64,000 nt of DNA from Enterococcus_K sp051713825 (lineage in GTDB: Bacteria; Bacillota; Bacilli; Lactobacillales; Enterococcaceae), in the NCBI RefSeq assembly GCF_051713825.1, contig NZ_JBIOQR010000001.1, positions 248,001-312,000 on the forward strand. Direction: 5' to 3'. This document shows positions 1 to 9,262 of this stretch, piece after piece (within the stretch, counting starts at the first letter, position 1; every line of letters starts with the position of its first letter). The notes below the pieces were generated by a model. That model was given only the letters and a program-made list of their open reading frames with translations, ran no database searches and was not told where the DNA came from. Both the position numbers and the translations under genes were made by a program.

Positions 1-1106
1 TGAAAAAAGCGAAATTATTTGGTCTAGGTGCAGTGGCATTGACAGCAGCACTTGTGTTAGGTGCATGTGGAAAAGGTGGAACAGACTCAACTGATTCAAG
101 TGGTGGAAGTGCTTCTGGCAAAACAGACAGTGAGCACAGTGTGGTATTAGTGACTGATGTTGGTGGGACAGATGACCGTTCATTTAATCAATCAGCTTGG
201 GAAGGACTTCAAGCTTGGGGGAAAGAACATGGCTTATCTAAAGGAATAGATGGGTTTGACTATATCCAATCAGATGACGCTTCTCAGTATACGCCAAACG
301 TTGATTCAGCAGTATCTCAAGGCTTTAAAACTGTTTTTGGAATAGGCTATTTACTAAAAGATTCTATTGCAGCGGGTGCTGCAGCAAATCCAGAGGTGAA
401 TTTTGGTTTGATTGATGAAGTCATCGAAAACCAACCAAACGTTGTTTCTGCAACCTTTAAAGACCATGAAGCAGCTTATCTAGCAGGAGTAGCTGCAGCG
501 TATACGACTAAAACAAATAAACTTGGTTTTATAGGCGGAGAAGAAGGTACCGTTATTGACCGTTTCCAAGCGGGGTTTGAAAAAGGTGTAGCAGATGCAG
601 CCAAAGAATTGAAGAAAGATATTAAAGTCGACGTTAAATATGCTGCTTCTTTTGGTGATTCAGCCAAAGGGAAAGCACTAGCCGCAGCAATGTATCAAGA
701 TGGCGTAGATATTATCTATCATGCATCAGGTGGCACAGGAAATGGTGTATTCCAGGAAGCAAAAGCATTAAATGAAGCTGGCGATAAAGATAAAGTGTGG
801 GTTATTGGTGTAGATAGTGACCAACAAGATCAAGGAAAGTATACAAATAAAAAAGAAGGTAAAGATGACAACTTTACATTAACTTCTACCCTTAAAGGTG
901 TGGGGGCAGCAGTTCAAGATATTTCTAACCGTGCACTAGAAGGAAAATTCCCTGGCGGTGAACATTTAGTTTACGGGCTAAAAGACGGTGGGGTTGATCT
1001 CACTGACGGTTTCCTTTCAGATGAAGCCAAAGCAGCAGTCAAAACAGCAAAAGAAAAAATCATTGCAGGTGATATAGAAATACCAGAAGCGCCAGCTAAG
1101 AAATAA
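1..1106 (+). CDS. BMP-family nucleoside-binding lipoprotein (first base outside window)
   Basis: This is the substrate-binding lipoprotein of a nucleoside ABC importer (BMP/PnrA/NupN family). It is anchored outside the membrane and hands nucleosides to the permeases encoded downstream. Bases 1-2 are the TG of the ATG, so only one base of the gene is missing; the protein would be 368 residues. The N-terminus is a lipoprotein signal peptide (KKAK, hydrophobic stretch, lipobox LGAC with Cys23). A Ser/Gly/Thr-rich linker follows, then a periplasmic-binding-protein fold with the BMP-type motifs VGGTDDRSFNQSAWEGL near the start and GFIGGEEG in the middle. Family and context both indicate nucleosides. 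The exact nucleoside preference is not visible. Confidence 0.93.
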   Translation, partial: KKAKLFGLGAVALTAALVLGACGKGGTDSTDSSGGSASGKTDSEHSVVLVTDVGGTDDRSFNQSAWEGLQAWGKEHGLSKGIDGFDYIQSDDASQYTPNVDSAVSQGFKTVFGIGYLLKDSIAAGAAANPEVNFGLIDEVIENQPNVVSATFKDHEAAYLAGVAAAYTTKTNKLGFIGGEEGTVIDRFQAGFEKGVADAAKELKKDIKVDVKYAASFGDSAKGKALAAAMYQDGVDIIYHASGGTGNGVFQEAKALNEAGDKDKVWVIGVDSDQQDQGKYTNKKEGKDDNFTLTSTLKGVGAAVQDISNRALEGKFPGGEHLVYGLKDGGVDLTDGFLSDEAKAAVKTAKEKIIAGDIEIPEAPAKK

Positions 1107-1117
1107 ACGAATTTCAT

Positions 1118-1152
1118 AGCCTTGTTGAACAAGTTGTTTGGCAAGGCTTTTC
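1118..1152 (+). terminator. Stem-loop terminator after the BMP gene
   Basis: AGCCTTG (1118-1124) pairs with CAAGGCT (1142-1148), followed by TTTTC. It probably lowers transcription between the abundant binding protein and the transporter genes. Confidence 0.6.
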
Positions 1153-1169
1153 AATCAATAAAAAATGAG

Positions 1170-1222
1170 TAGACTAGCTTTTAGGAAAGTGGAGCTATAA
1201 ATTCTGTTTTCCTAAGAGTCTA
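1170..1222 (+). other. Long stem-loop upstream of the ABC ATPase
   Basis: TAGACT (1170-1175) and TTAGGAAA (1181-1188) pair with TTTCCTAA (1208-1215) and AGTCTA (1217-1222). No T-run follows, so it is not a simple terminator. It could protect or process the mRNA between the binding protein and the ATPase. Confidence 0.4.
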
Positions 1223-1318
1223 ATCACGTTTAATTTTGTATAACTATCGGTAGACCTTTAGAATCGTACTAATTTATCGCTTATTGCACTGTATTAAAAT
1301 TGTTAGGATGTGAAAAAC

Positions 1319-2884
1319 GTGGATCAAGAAAATTTTGTTATTGAAATGCAAGATATTACAAAGGAATTTGGAACATTTAAGGCAAATGACCAGATTAATT
1401 TGCAAGTGAAACGCGGTGAGATTCATGCTTTGTTAGGAGAAAATGGTGCAGGGAAATCAACGTTAATGAATATTTTATCTGGCTTATTGCAACCAACCTC
1501 TGGAAATATCTATATGAATGGCAGTCAAGTGGCTATTACAAGTCCAACTGCGGCCAACCGTTTGGGCATCGGTATGGTACACCAACATTTTATGTTAGTT
1601 GATGCGTTCACTGTAACAGAGAATATTATTTTAGGGAATGAGCCGAATCATTTTGGACTTTTAGAACGAAGAAAAGCAGTTAAAGAGATTGAGCAGCTTT
1701 CTGAAAAGTACGGTCTTTCAGTGAAACCTAATGCGTATATTCGGGATATATCAGTGGGAATGCAACAACGTGTAGAGATTTTAAAAACACTTTATCGTGG
1801 GGCTGATATTTTAATTTTTGATGAACCGACTGCCGTTTTAACGCCTCAAGAAATCGATGAATTGATGGATATTATGCAAGGATTGGTCAAAGAAGGAAAA
1901 TCGATTATCTTAATTACGCATAAGCTAGATGAAATCAAAAAAGTGGCTGATCGTTGTACGATTATTCGACGAGGAAAGAGTATTGATACAGTGAACGTAA
2001 ACGAGGTCTCTTCACAACAATTAGCAGATATGATGGTCGGTCGAGCTGTTTCTTTCAAAACAAAGAAGAAACCAGCTGAACCCAAAGAAGTTGTTTTATC
2101 TATTGAAAATTTAGTTGTAAAAGAAAGCCGGGGATTAGAGGCTGTCAAAAATCTAAGCCTAGAGGTTCGTGCAGGTGAGGTTTTGGGAATTGCTGGGATT
2201 GACGGGAATGGTCAAACTGAACTGGTGCAAGCAATAACTGGCTTGAAAAAAGTTGAATCAGGTCAGGTCTTACTAAATGGAGAGGATGTTACGAATCGGT
2301 CAGCTCGTAAGATTACGGAGGCGGGTGTTGGGCACGTCCCTGAGGATCGACATAAATATGGCTTGGTTTTAGATATGACGCTTGCTGAAAATATTGCCCT
2401 ACAAACCTACTACAAAGAGCCTATTAGTAAGCACGGGATTTTAAATTATCAAGAGATGAATCAGTTTGCGCGTGAATTAATTGAAGAATTTGATGTGCGC
2501 ACGACGAATGAGTTGGTTCCTGCTCGTGCTCTTTCAGGAGGGAATCAACAAAAAGCGATTATTGCACGAGAAATTCATCGAGATCCAGATTTATTAATCG
2601 TTTCTCAACCAACACGCGGATTGGATGTCGGAGCAATTGAGTACATTCATAAACGATTAATTGAACAGCGAAATAAAAATAAAGCGGTATTAGTAGTTAG
2701 CTTTGAATTGGATGAAATCTTAAATGTTTCTGATCGAATTGCTGTATTACATGGCGGGAAAATTGTGGGGATAGTGGATCCTGCACAAACTTCTGAAAAT
2801 GAATTGGGCTTGATGATGGCGGGTTACTCGCTAGAAGAGGCCCGTGAAGAGTTAAAAAAGGTGGAAGTAGGTGACGTTCGTTGA
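1319..2884 (+). CDS. Nucleoside ABC transporter, double ATP-binding protein (NupO-like)
   Basis: This protein drives nucleoside import by ATP hydrolysis on the cytoplasmic side of the NupPQ-type permease. It has two ABC domains, as in RbsA/NupO-type proteins. The first has Walker A GENGAGKST near residue 40, signature SVGMQQR and Walker B ILIFDEPTAVL. The second has the degenerate P-loop GIDGNGQTE, signature LSGGNQQK and LLIVSQPTRGLD. I chose GTG at 1319 because AGGA at 1305-1308 lies 10 bases upstream; the in-frame GTG at 1310 is only one base from it. The gene follows the BMP lipoprotein and its stop overlaps the next start, so the three genes form a transporter operon. Confidence 0.95.
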   Translation: MDQENFVIEMQDITKEFGTFKANDQINLQVKRGEIHALLGENGAGKSTLMNILSGLLQPTSGNIYMNGSQVAITSPTAANRLGIGMVHQHFMLVDAFTVTENIILGNEPNHFGLLERRKAVKEIEQLSEKYGLSVKPNAYIRDISVGMQQRVEILKTLYRGADILIFDEPTAVLTPQEIDELMDIMQGLVKEGKSIILITHKLDEIKKVADRCTIIRRGKSIDTVNVNEVSSQQLADMMVGRAVSFKTKKKPAEPKEVVLSIENLVVKESRGLEAVKNLSLEVRAGEVLGIAGIDGNGQTELVQAITGLKKVESGQVLLNGEDVTNRSARKITEAGVGHVPEDRHKYGLVLDMTLAENIALQTYYKEPISKHGILNYQEMNQFARELIEEFDVRTTNELVPARALSGGNQQKAIIAREIHRDPDLLIVSQPTRGLDVGAIEYIHKRLIEQRNKNKAVLVVSFELDEILNVSDRIAVLHGGKIVGIVDPAQTSENELGLMMAGYSLEEAREELKKVEVGDVR

Positions 2885-4011
2885 GTAGTCAAACAGGAAA
2901 GCTTCGAAATATACTGGTCCCCGTGTTATCGGTTGTAATGGGGTTTGTGTTGGGGGCTATTATCATGTTAATCTTCGGTTATGAACCGATTACAGGCTAT
3001 CAAGCGATGTTTCAGACGGCTTTTAGAAATTCTAAGAGTATTGGTGAAATTTTTGTTATGGCAGCTCCTCTAATTTTTACTGCATTGGGCTTTTCTGTAG
3101 CCAATTCAGCTGGATTTTTCAATATTGGATTATCGGGGCAAGCGCTCTGTGGCTGGGTTGTTAGTATTTGGGTAGCATTATCTATGCCAGATGCCTCCAA
3201 ATGGGTGGTCTTACCGGTTGCAGTTATTGCAGGAGCCGTAGCTGGTGCGATAGCAGCGGCGATTCCCGGTGTTTTACGAGCTTTTTTTGGAACAAGTGAA
3301 GTAATTGTTACCATTATGCTCAACTATGTTTTATTGTATGCTAGCACACATATTGTGAATAATGTGATGAGTCCATCTATCATGAACAACAAAGGCGTAA
3401 CTAAGCCAATCGGGGTTAATGGTTCGCTTCGAGTGGAGTGGTTAACAAAGTTAAGTGATGGTTCTCGTTTGAGTACTGGGATCTTTTTAGCACTGATTTT
3501 CTTAGTTCTTGTCTGGTTTTTAATGAAAAGAACAGCGTTAGGGTATGAAATTCGTTCAGTGGGCTTGAATCCATTTGCCTCTGAATATGCGGGAATGAGT
3601 AGCAAACGAACGATTATTACTTCTATGATTATTTCAGGAGGATTAGCAGGACTTGGCGGCGTGGTTCAAGGACTAGGAACATTCCAATATTTCTTTGTTC
3701 AAGGGACTTCTTTAAGTATTGGCTTTGATGGGATGGCGGTTTCTCTACTTGGCGCAGGTAGCTCAGTTGGGATTTTATTATCAGCTATTTTGTTCAGTAT
3801 TTTAAAGCTTGGTGGTCAAGGGATGCAGTTTGTCGGAATTCCACCAGAATTAGTTGATGTAGTCATTGCCTCTATTATCTTTTTTGTAGGAATTAGTTAT
3901 TTAATTCGGTTTATTTTGGCGAAAACTTCTGGCAATAAAAAAGAAGTTTCGGTCGTCGAAAAAATTGAAAGTAAACCAAGTGACAATGATCAAGAAGGAG
4001 GGGTTCTCTAA
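2881..4011 (+). CDS. Nucleoside ABC transporter permease 1 (NupP-like)
   Basis: Integral membrane permease of the BPD_transp_2 (RbsC/NupP) type, 376 residues with about nine hydrophobic segments. It carries the conserved GLSGQAL region and the family motif EIRSVGLNPFASEYAGM in a cytoplasmic loop that contacts the ATPase. The start is TTG at 2881, overlapping the TGA stop of the ATPase gene, with a GTAGGTGA ribosome site about 8 bases upstream. The charged C-terminal tail is hydrophilic. It pairs with the next gene to form the heterodimeric channel. Confidence 0.94.
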   Translation: MSSQTGKLRNILVPVLSVVMGFVLGAIIMLIFGYEPITGYQAMFQTAFRNSKSIGEIFVMAAPLIFTALGFSVANSAGFFNIGLSGQALCGWVVSIWVALSMPDASKWVVLPVAVIAGAVAGAIAAAIPGVLRAFFGTSEVIVTIMLNYVLLYASTHIVNNVMSPSIMNNKGVTKPIGVNGSLRVEWLTKLSDGSRLSTGIFLALIFLVLVWFLMKRTALGYEIRSVGLNPFASEYAGMSSKRTIITSMIISGGLAGLGGVVQGLGTFQYFFVQGTSLSIGFDGMAVSLLGAGSSVGILLSAILFSILKLGGQGMQFVGIPPELVDVVIASIIFFVGISYLIRFILAKTSGNKKEVSVVEKIESKPSDNDQEGGVL

Positions 4012-4964
4012 TGGATATTTCATTAATCGCATCTATTGTGACGCAAACATTAGTGTATGCTACCCCTTTGATTCTGACTGCCTTGGGTGGTGTATTTTCA
4101 GAACGAAGTGGGATTGTTAATGTGGGGCTTGAAGGGATAATGGTGATGGGCGCTTTTAGTGCAATTACTTTTAATCTAACTTTTGCAACTAGTCTGGGGG
4201 AATGGACACCTTGGATAGCCATTCTTGTTGGCGGTTTTGTAGGGATGCTTTTTTCTCTTCTACATGCAGTGGCGACTGTTAATCTTCGTGCAGACCATAT
4301 TATTAGTGGAACGGTAATCAATTTGATGGCTCCTTCTCTAGCTGTTTTTTTAGTTAAAGTAATCTATAAAAAAGGGCAAACAGATAATATAGACAAAATA
4401 TTTGGTTATTTTAGTTTCCCTGTGCTACAAGACATCCCAGTAATTGGGCCAATTTTCTTTAAAAATACGACATTACCAGCTTACTTTGCTATTCTAATTG
4501 CGATATTGGCTTGGTTTATCATTTATAAAACAAGGTTTGGGTTACGGTTGCGAGCAGTTGGAGAAAACCCACAGGCTGCTGATACTTTGGGGATTAACGT
4601 GTATGTGATGCGGTACTCTGGCGTATTATTATCAGGGTTTTTAGGAGGAATGGGTGGAGCGATTTTTGCTCAATCTATTTCTGGACGTTTTGCCGTAACT
4701 ACTATTGCTGGTCAAGGATTTATTGCGATGGCAGCGATGATTTTTGGTAAATGGAATCCGTTAGGTGCAATGGGTGCAGCAATATTCTTCGGATTTGCCC
4801 AAAACATTAGTATCGTTGGAGCTAATCTGCCAGTTATCTCTTCTATTCCAGAAGTTTATTTACAGGCTGCACCTTATGTATTAACTATCTTAGTATTGGT
4901 TATTTTTCTAGGGAAAGCATCTGGACCAAAAGCCAACGGAAAGAGTTATATAAAATCTAAATAA
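4011..4964 (+). CDS. Nucleoside ABC transporter permease 2 (NupQ-like)
   Basis: Second membrane subunit of the nucleoside importer, 317 residues and highly hydrophobic. The motif RLRAVGENPQAADTLGI corresponds to the ATPase-contacting loop of the first permease, and VNVGLEGIMVMGAF is typical of the family. The ATG overlaps the TAA of the upstream gene (TAATG), with GAAGGAGGGG in front, so translation is coupled. It closes the transporter operon; a hairpin and a separate promoter region precede deoB. Confidence 0.94.
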   Translation: MDISLIASIVTQTLVYATPLILTALGGVFSERSGIVNVGLEGIMVMGAFSAITFNLTFATSLGEWTPWIAILVGGFVGMLFSLLHAVATVNLRADHIISGTVINLMAPSLAVFLVKVIYKKGQTDNIDKIFGYFSFPVLQDIPVIGPIFFKNTTLPAYFAILIAILAWFIIYKTRFGLRLRAVGENPQAADTLGINVYVMRYSGVLLSGFLGGMGGAIFAQSISGRFAVTTIAGQGFIAMAAMIFGKWNPLGAMGAAIFFGFAQNISIVGANLPVISSIPEVYLQAAPYVLTILVLVIFLGKASGPKANGKSYIKSK

Positions 4965-4974
4965 AATTCATTTG

Positions 4975-5021
4975 AAAAAAGGGTGGGGCTAAGGGACATA
5001 TGTCTTTGTTGCGCCCTTTTT
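4975..5021 (+). terminator. Terminator-like hairpin between transporter and deoB
   Basis: AAAAAGGG (from 4976) pairs with CCCTTTTT (5014-5021), with a small palindrome GACATATGTC inside the loop. The loop is long, so termination may be partial and some read-through into deoB is possible. Confidence 0.5.
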
Positions 5022-5071
5022 GATATGGTAAGGTAAAGGTGTAGAAATATATAAAGAAAGAAGGAATCGGC

Positions 5072-6238
5072 ATGTTTAAACGTGTACATTTGATTGTGAT
5101 GGATTCAGTAGGAATTGGAGAAGCTCCCGATGCAGATAAGTTTGGAGATGTAGGCTCAGATACACTGGGACATATTGCGGAACAGGCAGGGCTTAACATT
5201 CCTCATTTAGAAAACTTAGGTTTGGGTACGATTCGTCCGTTAAAAGGGGTTGCTTCTATCGCAGACCACAAAGGCTATGCAACGAAGCTAGAGGAAGTAT
5301 CTGTTGGTAAGGATACGATGACAGGACATTGGGAAATCATGGGTTTGAATATCAAAAAACCATTTCGCGTGTTTCCAGAAGGTTTTCCAGACGAGCTTTT
5401 GAAAAAAATCTCGGACTTTTCAGGAAGAGGAATTGTCTGTAACAAGCCGTATAGTGGAACAGCAGTAATTGATGATTTTGGCGAACACCAAATGAAAACA
5501 GGCGATTTGATTGTCTATACTTCAGCAGATCCAGTGTTACAAATTGCTGCGCATGAAGAAGTGATTCCCTTAGATGAACTGTATCGTATTTGCCAATATG
5601 TGCGAGATATTACCAAAGATGAGCCTTATATGATTGGGCGTATTATTGCTCGTCCGTATGTTGGTGAGCCAGGGAACTTCACTCGAACAAGCAACCGTCA
5701 TGACTATGCGCTTGATCCCTTTGGAAAAACTGTTTTGGATTCTCTAAAGGATGCTGGAAAAGACGTAATTGCTGTTGGGAAAATCAACGACATTTTTAAT
5801 GGGCAAGGGATGACCGATTTTGTTCGGACAAAGAGTAATATGGACGGCGTGGATCAATTATTGACGGTCATGAAAAACGATTTTACAGGCTTAAGTTTCA
5901 CGAATCTAGTTGATTTTGATGCACTGTTTGGTCATCGACGCGATGTTGTTGGTTATGGAAAAGCAATTGAAGAGTTTGATGCGCGAATTCCAGAAATCCT
6001 AGAGGCGATGGCAGAGGACGATTTGTTGTTGATTACAGCAGATCACGGGAACGATCCAACCTTCCCAGGAACTGACCATACACGTGAATATGTCCCATTA
6101 CTTGCGTACAGTAAGAAAATGGCGGGCCAAGGTTCCTTAAGTCAAGGATATTATGCAGATATCTCTGCAACGATTGCGGAAAACTTTGAAGTGGCTGCGA
6201 CAGAAAATGGAACCAGCTTCTTAAAACTTTTAAAATAG
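5072..6238 (+). CDS. deoB: Phosphopentomutase
   Basis: Interconverts ribose/deoxyribose 1-phosphate and 5-phosphate, linking nucleoside phosphorolysis to the pentose phosphate pathway. The protein has 388 residues, normal for the family. It shows the alkaline-phosphatase-superfamily metal motifs MDSVGIGEAPDA at the N-terminus, GKDTMTGHWEIMG with the phosphorylated Thr, and TADHGNDPTFPGTDHTRE near the C-terminus. The ribosome site GAAGGA lies before ATG 5072. Two phosphorylase genes follow closely, so the three work as a salvage operon with the upstream importer. Confidence 0.97.
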   Translation: MFKRVHLIVMDSVGIGEAPDADKFGDVGSDTLGHIAEQAGLNIPHLENLGLGTIRPLKGVASIADHKGYATKLEEVSVGKDTMTGHWEIMGLNIKKPFRVFPEGFPDELLKKISDFSGRGIVCNKPYSGTAVIDDFGEHQMKTGDLIVYTSADPVLQIAAHEEVIPLDELYRICQYVRDITKDEPYMIGRIIARPYVGEPGNFTRTSNRHDYALDPFGKTVLDSLKDAGKDVIAVGKINDIFNGQGMTDFVRTKSNMDGVDQLLTVMKNDFTGLSFTNLVDFDALFGHRRDVVGYGKAIEEFDARIPEILEAMAEDDLLLITADHGNDPTFPGTDHTREYVPLLAYSKKMAGQGSLSQGYYADISATIAENFEVAATENGTSFLKLLK

Positions 6239-6247
6239 GAGGACAAA

Positions 6248-7066
6248 ATGAAAACGTTAAGTGAAAAACTACAAGAGACGACTCAGTTTTTAAAAGAAAA
6301 AGGAATTGGTGATGTAGAGTTTGGGCTGATTTTGGGCTCAGGGTTAGGCGAGTTAGCTGATGAAATTGAAGAAGCAGTAGCGATTGCTTACGAGGAAATT
6401 CCTAATTTTCCTGTCTCGACAGTTACTGGACATGCAGGGAAACTTGTTTATGGAACCCTATCTGGAAGAAAGGTTTTGGCTTTGCAAGGAAGATTCCATT
6501 ATTATGAAGGGTATGCAATGACAACGGTGACGTATCCTGTCCGTGTGATGGCGGCACTTAGCGCTCATTCTGTGGTGGTAACCAATGCTTGTGGTGGGGT
6601 CAATGAAACCTTTAAACCAGGAGATTTGATGCTGATTACTGATCATATCAACTTTATGGGAACCAACCCACTTATTGGGGCAAATGAAGAGGACTTGGGC
6701 CCACGTTTCCCAGATATGAGTCAAGCATACACAGGAGATTATCGTAAAAAAGTAGCAGAAGTTGCTCAAACGCGCGGGATTGATTTGAAGGAAGGCGTCT
6801 ATATGGGCTTCTCAGGTCCGACTTATGAGACACCGGCTGAAATCCATATGGCACGGATATTAGGTGCGGATGCAGTGGGTATGTCAACGGTTCCTGAAGT
6901 GATAGTAGCGGTTCATAATGGCTTGAAGGTCTTAGGAATCTCTTGTATTACTAATTTGGCAGCTGGAATGCAGGCCAATCTAAATCATACAGAAGTTGTT
7001 GAAACGACTGAGCGAGTAAAAGCTGAGTTTAAAGAGCTAATCAAAGAAACGTTAGCAGTTTTATAA
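6248..7066 (+). CDS. punA: Purine nucleoside phosphorylase, trimeric (type I)
   Basis: Cleaves guanosine/inosine-type purine nucleosides with phosphate to the free base and (deoxy)ribose 1-phosphate. The 272-residue length and motifs fit the PNP-I family: GSGLGELAD near residue 30 (phosphate loop), HAGKLVYG, LQGRFHYYEGY and VTNACGGVN, with GMSTVPEVI in the C-terminal half. GGAGG precedes ATG 6248, nine bases after deoB. It is co-transcribed with deoB and probably deoD. Confidence 0.96.
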   Translation: MKTLSEKLQETTQFLKEKGIGDVEFGLILGSGLGELADEIEEAVAIAYEEIPNFPVSTVTGHAGKLVYGTLSGRKVLALQGRFHYYEGYAMTTVTYPVRVMAALSAHSVVVTNACGGVNETFKPGDLMLITDHINFMGTNPLIGANEEDLGPRFPDMSQAYTGDYRKKVAEVAQTRGIDLKEGVYMGFSGPTYETPAEIHMARILGADAVGMSTVPEVIVAVHNGLKVLGISCITNLAAGMQANLNHTEVVETTERVKAEFKELIKETLAVL

Positions 7067-7097
7067 AAAAGGATTCGATAATAGAAAGGGGCTTTTT

Positions 7098-7802
7098 ATG
7101 AGCGTTCATATTGAAGCGAAACAAGGAGAAATTGCTGATAAAATTTTATTACCGGGCGATCCGTTACGAGCAAAATATATTGCTGAAACATTTTTGGAGG
7201 ATGCCGTTTGTTACAATGAAGTTCGTGGGATGTTAGGTTATACAGGAACGTATAAAGGCGAACGTGTTTCTGTTCAAGGAACGGGAATGGGCATGCCTTC
7301 TGCAACGATTTATGCGCATGAGTTAATTAACGAGTATGGCGTTAAAAAACTGATTCGTGTGGGAACCTGCGGCGCGTTAGCAAAGGATATCCATGTGCGT
7401 GATTTGATTATTGCGCAAGGTGCCGCCACTAGCTCATCGATGATTGAAAAGAATTTCCAAGCGTTTCATTTTCCACCGATTGGCGACTTTAAGTTGTTGT
7501 TAAAAGCTTACGAAGTGGCCAAAGAAAAAGGCTTCACCACGCATGTTGGGAATGTTTTGTCTGAAGATTCCTTCTATAAGGATGATCTAACAGAAACAAT
7601 GCAATTAGCCGACTTAGGTGTGATGGGCGTTGAAATGGAAGCTGCCGCACTCTATTATTTGGGCGCCAAATTCAACGTTCAAACGTTAGCGATTATGACA
7701 GTCAGCGATCATATCATTACAGGTGAAGAAACGACGGCAGAAGAAAGACAAACGACTTTTGCTGATATGGTTCACGTAGGATTGGAAACAGCTATTAGCT
7801 AA
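7098..7802 (+). CDS. deoD: Purine nucleoside phosphorylase, hexameric (DeoD type)
   Basis: Second purine nucleoside phosphorylase, of the broad-specificity PNP-II family that also accepts adenosine. It has 234 residues with GDPLRAKYIAETFLED at the N-terminus, RVGTCGALAKD for phosphate binding, and MGVEMEAAALY plus TVSDH around the catalytic Asp. The ribosome site is AAAGGGG. Having both a type I and a type II enzyme lets the cell use 6-oxo and 6-amino purine nucleosides. A strong hairpin ends the operon. Confidence 0.96.
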   Translation: MSVHIEAKQGEIADKILLPGDPLRAKYIAETFLEDAVCYNEVRGMLGYTGTYKGERVSVQGTGMGMPSATIYAHELINEYGVKKLIRVGTCGALAKDIHVRDLIIAQGAATSSSMIEKNFQAFHFPPIGDFKLLLKAYEVAKEKGFTTHVGNVLSEDSFYKDDLTETMQLADLGVMGVEMEAAALYYLGAKFNVQTLAIMTVSDHIITGEETTAEERQTTFADMVHVGLETAIS

Positions 7803-7848
7803 GTGCAAGTGGTCGTTTATTTTTTGAAAGCTATGTCGAATGATAAAT

Positions 7849-7890
7849 GAAAGAGTTAGGAAAGAATCTTTTTCCGGCTCTTTTATTTTT
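7849..7890 (+). terminator. Terminator after deoD
   Basis: AAAGAG (7850-7855) pairs with CTCTTT (7878-7883), extended inside by GGAAA/TTTCC, followed by a T-rich run. It lies inside the open frame upstream of the next gene, which supports the later start chosen there. Confidence 0.8.
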
Positions 7891-7936
7891 TCTATGTGCT
7901 AGAATAGAAGAAACAAGTTTTGAGAGGAGAATCATT

Positions 7937-9127
7937 GTGGAAAATTTTCAATTTCATGTCTCAACAGATATTCGTTTTGGAAAAAATCGTTTAGGGGAGC
8001 TTCCAGAAGTTATCCGTACATATGGTCAACGTGTGTTGCTTGTCTATGGCGGAGGAAGTATCAAAAAAAATGGCTTATATGATGAGGTGACTACACGTTT
8101 GAAGGAGGCTTCTTGTACGATTTTTGAATTAGCTGGTGTCGAGCCTAATCCGCGTGTTGAAACGGTTCAGCGAGGTATTGACCTTTGTAAAGAACAGCAT
8201 GTAGAAGTTATTTTGGCGGTTGGTGGCGGTTCAACGATTGACTGTTCAAAGGCTGTTGCAGCAGGTTACTATTCAGAAAAAAAAGCCTGGGATTTAGTTT
8301 TAGAACGTAGAAGCTTTAACGGAAAAGCTCTGCCAATCGTAACGATTTTAACATTGGCGGCAACAGGTAGCGAGATGAATGTTGGTGCGGTCATTTCTAA
8401 TATGAGTACCAATCAAAAACTAGGAATGGGTGGCCCTTCAACCTTACCAAAAGTTTCTTTCTTAGATCCACAAAACACGTTTACTGTACCTAAAATTCAA
8501 ACGGCAGCAGGTTCTGCAGATATCTTAAGTCATTTGTTTGAAAGTTATTTTAATTTAACGCCTGGAACGGATGTACAAGATGGTGTTTCTGAAGGCTTGA
8601 TGAAATCGGTCATTAAAAACTGTCCGATTGCATTAAATACACCGGATGATTACGATGCGCGTGCAAATCTGATGTGGGCGAGTAGCTTAGCACTAAATGG
8701 ATTAACTGGCAGTGGCAAAACAGGCGTCTGGTCTTGTCATGCAATGGAACATGAGTTAAGTGCTTTTTACGATATTACCCATGGGATTGGTTTGGCTATT
8801 ATCACGCCACGTTGGATGGAACATGTTCTAAATGAAGAAACGACACCGAAATTTGCCCGTTTCGCAAAAGAGGTTTGGGGGATTACAGAAGCGGTTCCTG
8901 AATTAGCTGCGCGTCTGGCGATTCAAAAGACTTATGATTTCTTCAAATCATGTGGCATTCCAATGACTTTACCAGAAGTTGGTATTAACGATGAATCAAA
9001 ATTTGCAGAAATGGCCAAACAAGCAGTTGGTCAAAGTACAATCGCAACGCAAGCCTTTGTCCCATTAAAAGAAGACGATGTTGTCGCTATTTACAAAGCA
9101 AGTATGACAGAATCGAGTTATATCTAA
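7937..9127 (+). CDS. Iron-containing alcohol dehydrogenase (butanol dehydrogenase-like)
   Basis: NAD(P)H-dependent type III alcohol dehydrogenase, 396 residues, reducing aldehydes to alcohols; natural substrate unknown. The N-terminal Rossmann half has GGGSIKKNGLYDEV and VGGGSTIDCSKAVA. The C-terminal helical half carries the metal ligands: Asp and His in SADILSHLFE, then His in MEHELSAFYDITHG. I placed the start at GTG 7937, with AGAGGAGA eight bases upstream. The open frame extends to 7847, but that stretch is the deoD terminator. It is a single-gene unit. Confidence 0.93.
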   Translation: MENFQFHVSTDIRFGKNRLGELPEVIRTYGQRVLLVYGGGSIKKNGLYDEVTTRLKEASCTIFELAGVEPNPRVETVQRGIDLCKEQHVEVILAVGGGSTIDCSKAVAAGYYSEKKAWDLVLERRSFNGKALPIVTILTLAATGSEMNVGAVISNMSTNQKLGMGGPSTLPKVSFLDPQNTFTVPKIQTAAGSADILSHLFESYFNLTPGTDVQDGVSEGLMKSVIKNCPIALNTPDDYDARANLMWASSLALNGLTGSGKTGVWSCHAMEHELSAFYDITHGIGLAIITPRWMEHVLNEETTPKFARFAKEVWGITEAVPELAARLAIQKTYDFFKSCGIPMTLPEVGINDESKFAEMAKQAVGQSTIATQAFVPLKEDDVVAIYKASMTESSYI

Positions 9128-9151
9128 GGGCTACTTGGATTTGACACAAAT

Positions 9152-9204
9152 AAATGGCGCTTGTACCAATCATCAACTGGATGAGTGGTACAAGCGCCAT
9201 TTTT
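9152..9204 (+). terminator. Strong terminator after alcohol dehydrogenase
   Basis: A 17-bp perfect stem: AAATGGCGCTTGTACCA (9152-9168) and its complement ending at 9202, with a T-run to 9204. Confidence 0.9.
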
Positions 9205-9206
9205 AA

Positions 9207-9249
9207 AGAGGTTGGGACAGGAGCGTTTACCGTCTTTGTCTCAACCTCT
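9207..9249. repeat. GGTTGGGACA-type intergenic hairpin
   Basis: AGAGGTTGGGACA pairs with TGTCTCAACCTCT. The first 20-odd bases recur almost identically at 19147 onward. It sits between convergent genes and can act as the gpmA terminator on the minus strand. Confidence 0.65.
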
Positions 9250-9262
9250 ACTCGAACCTATC

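Noticed and set aside
7847..7936. N-terminal extension of the alcohol dehydrogenase frame
   Set aside because: These 30 codons are the deoD terminator; the family N-terminus starts at GTG 7937 with a good ribosome site.
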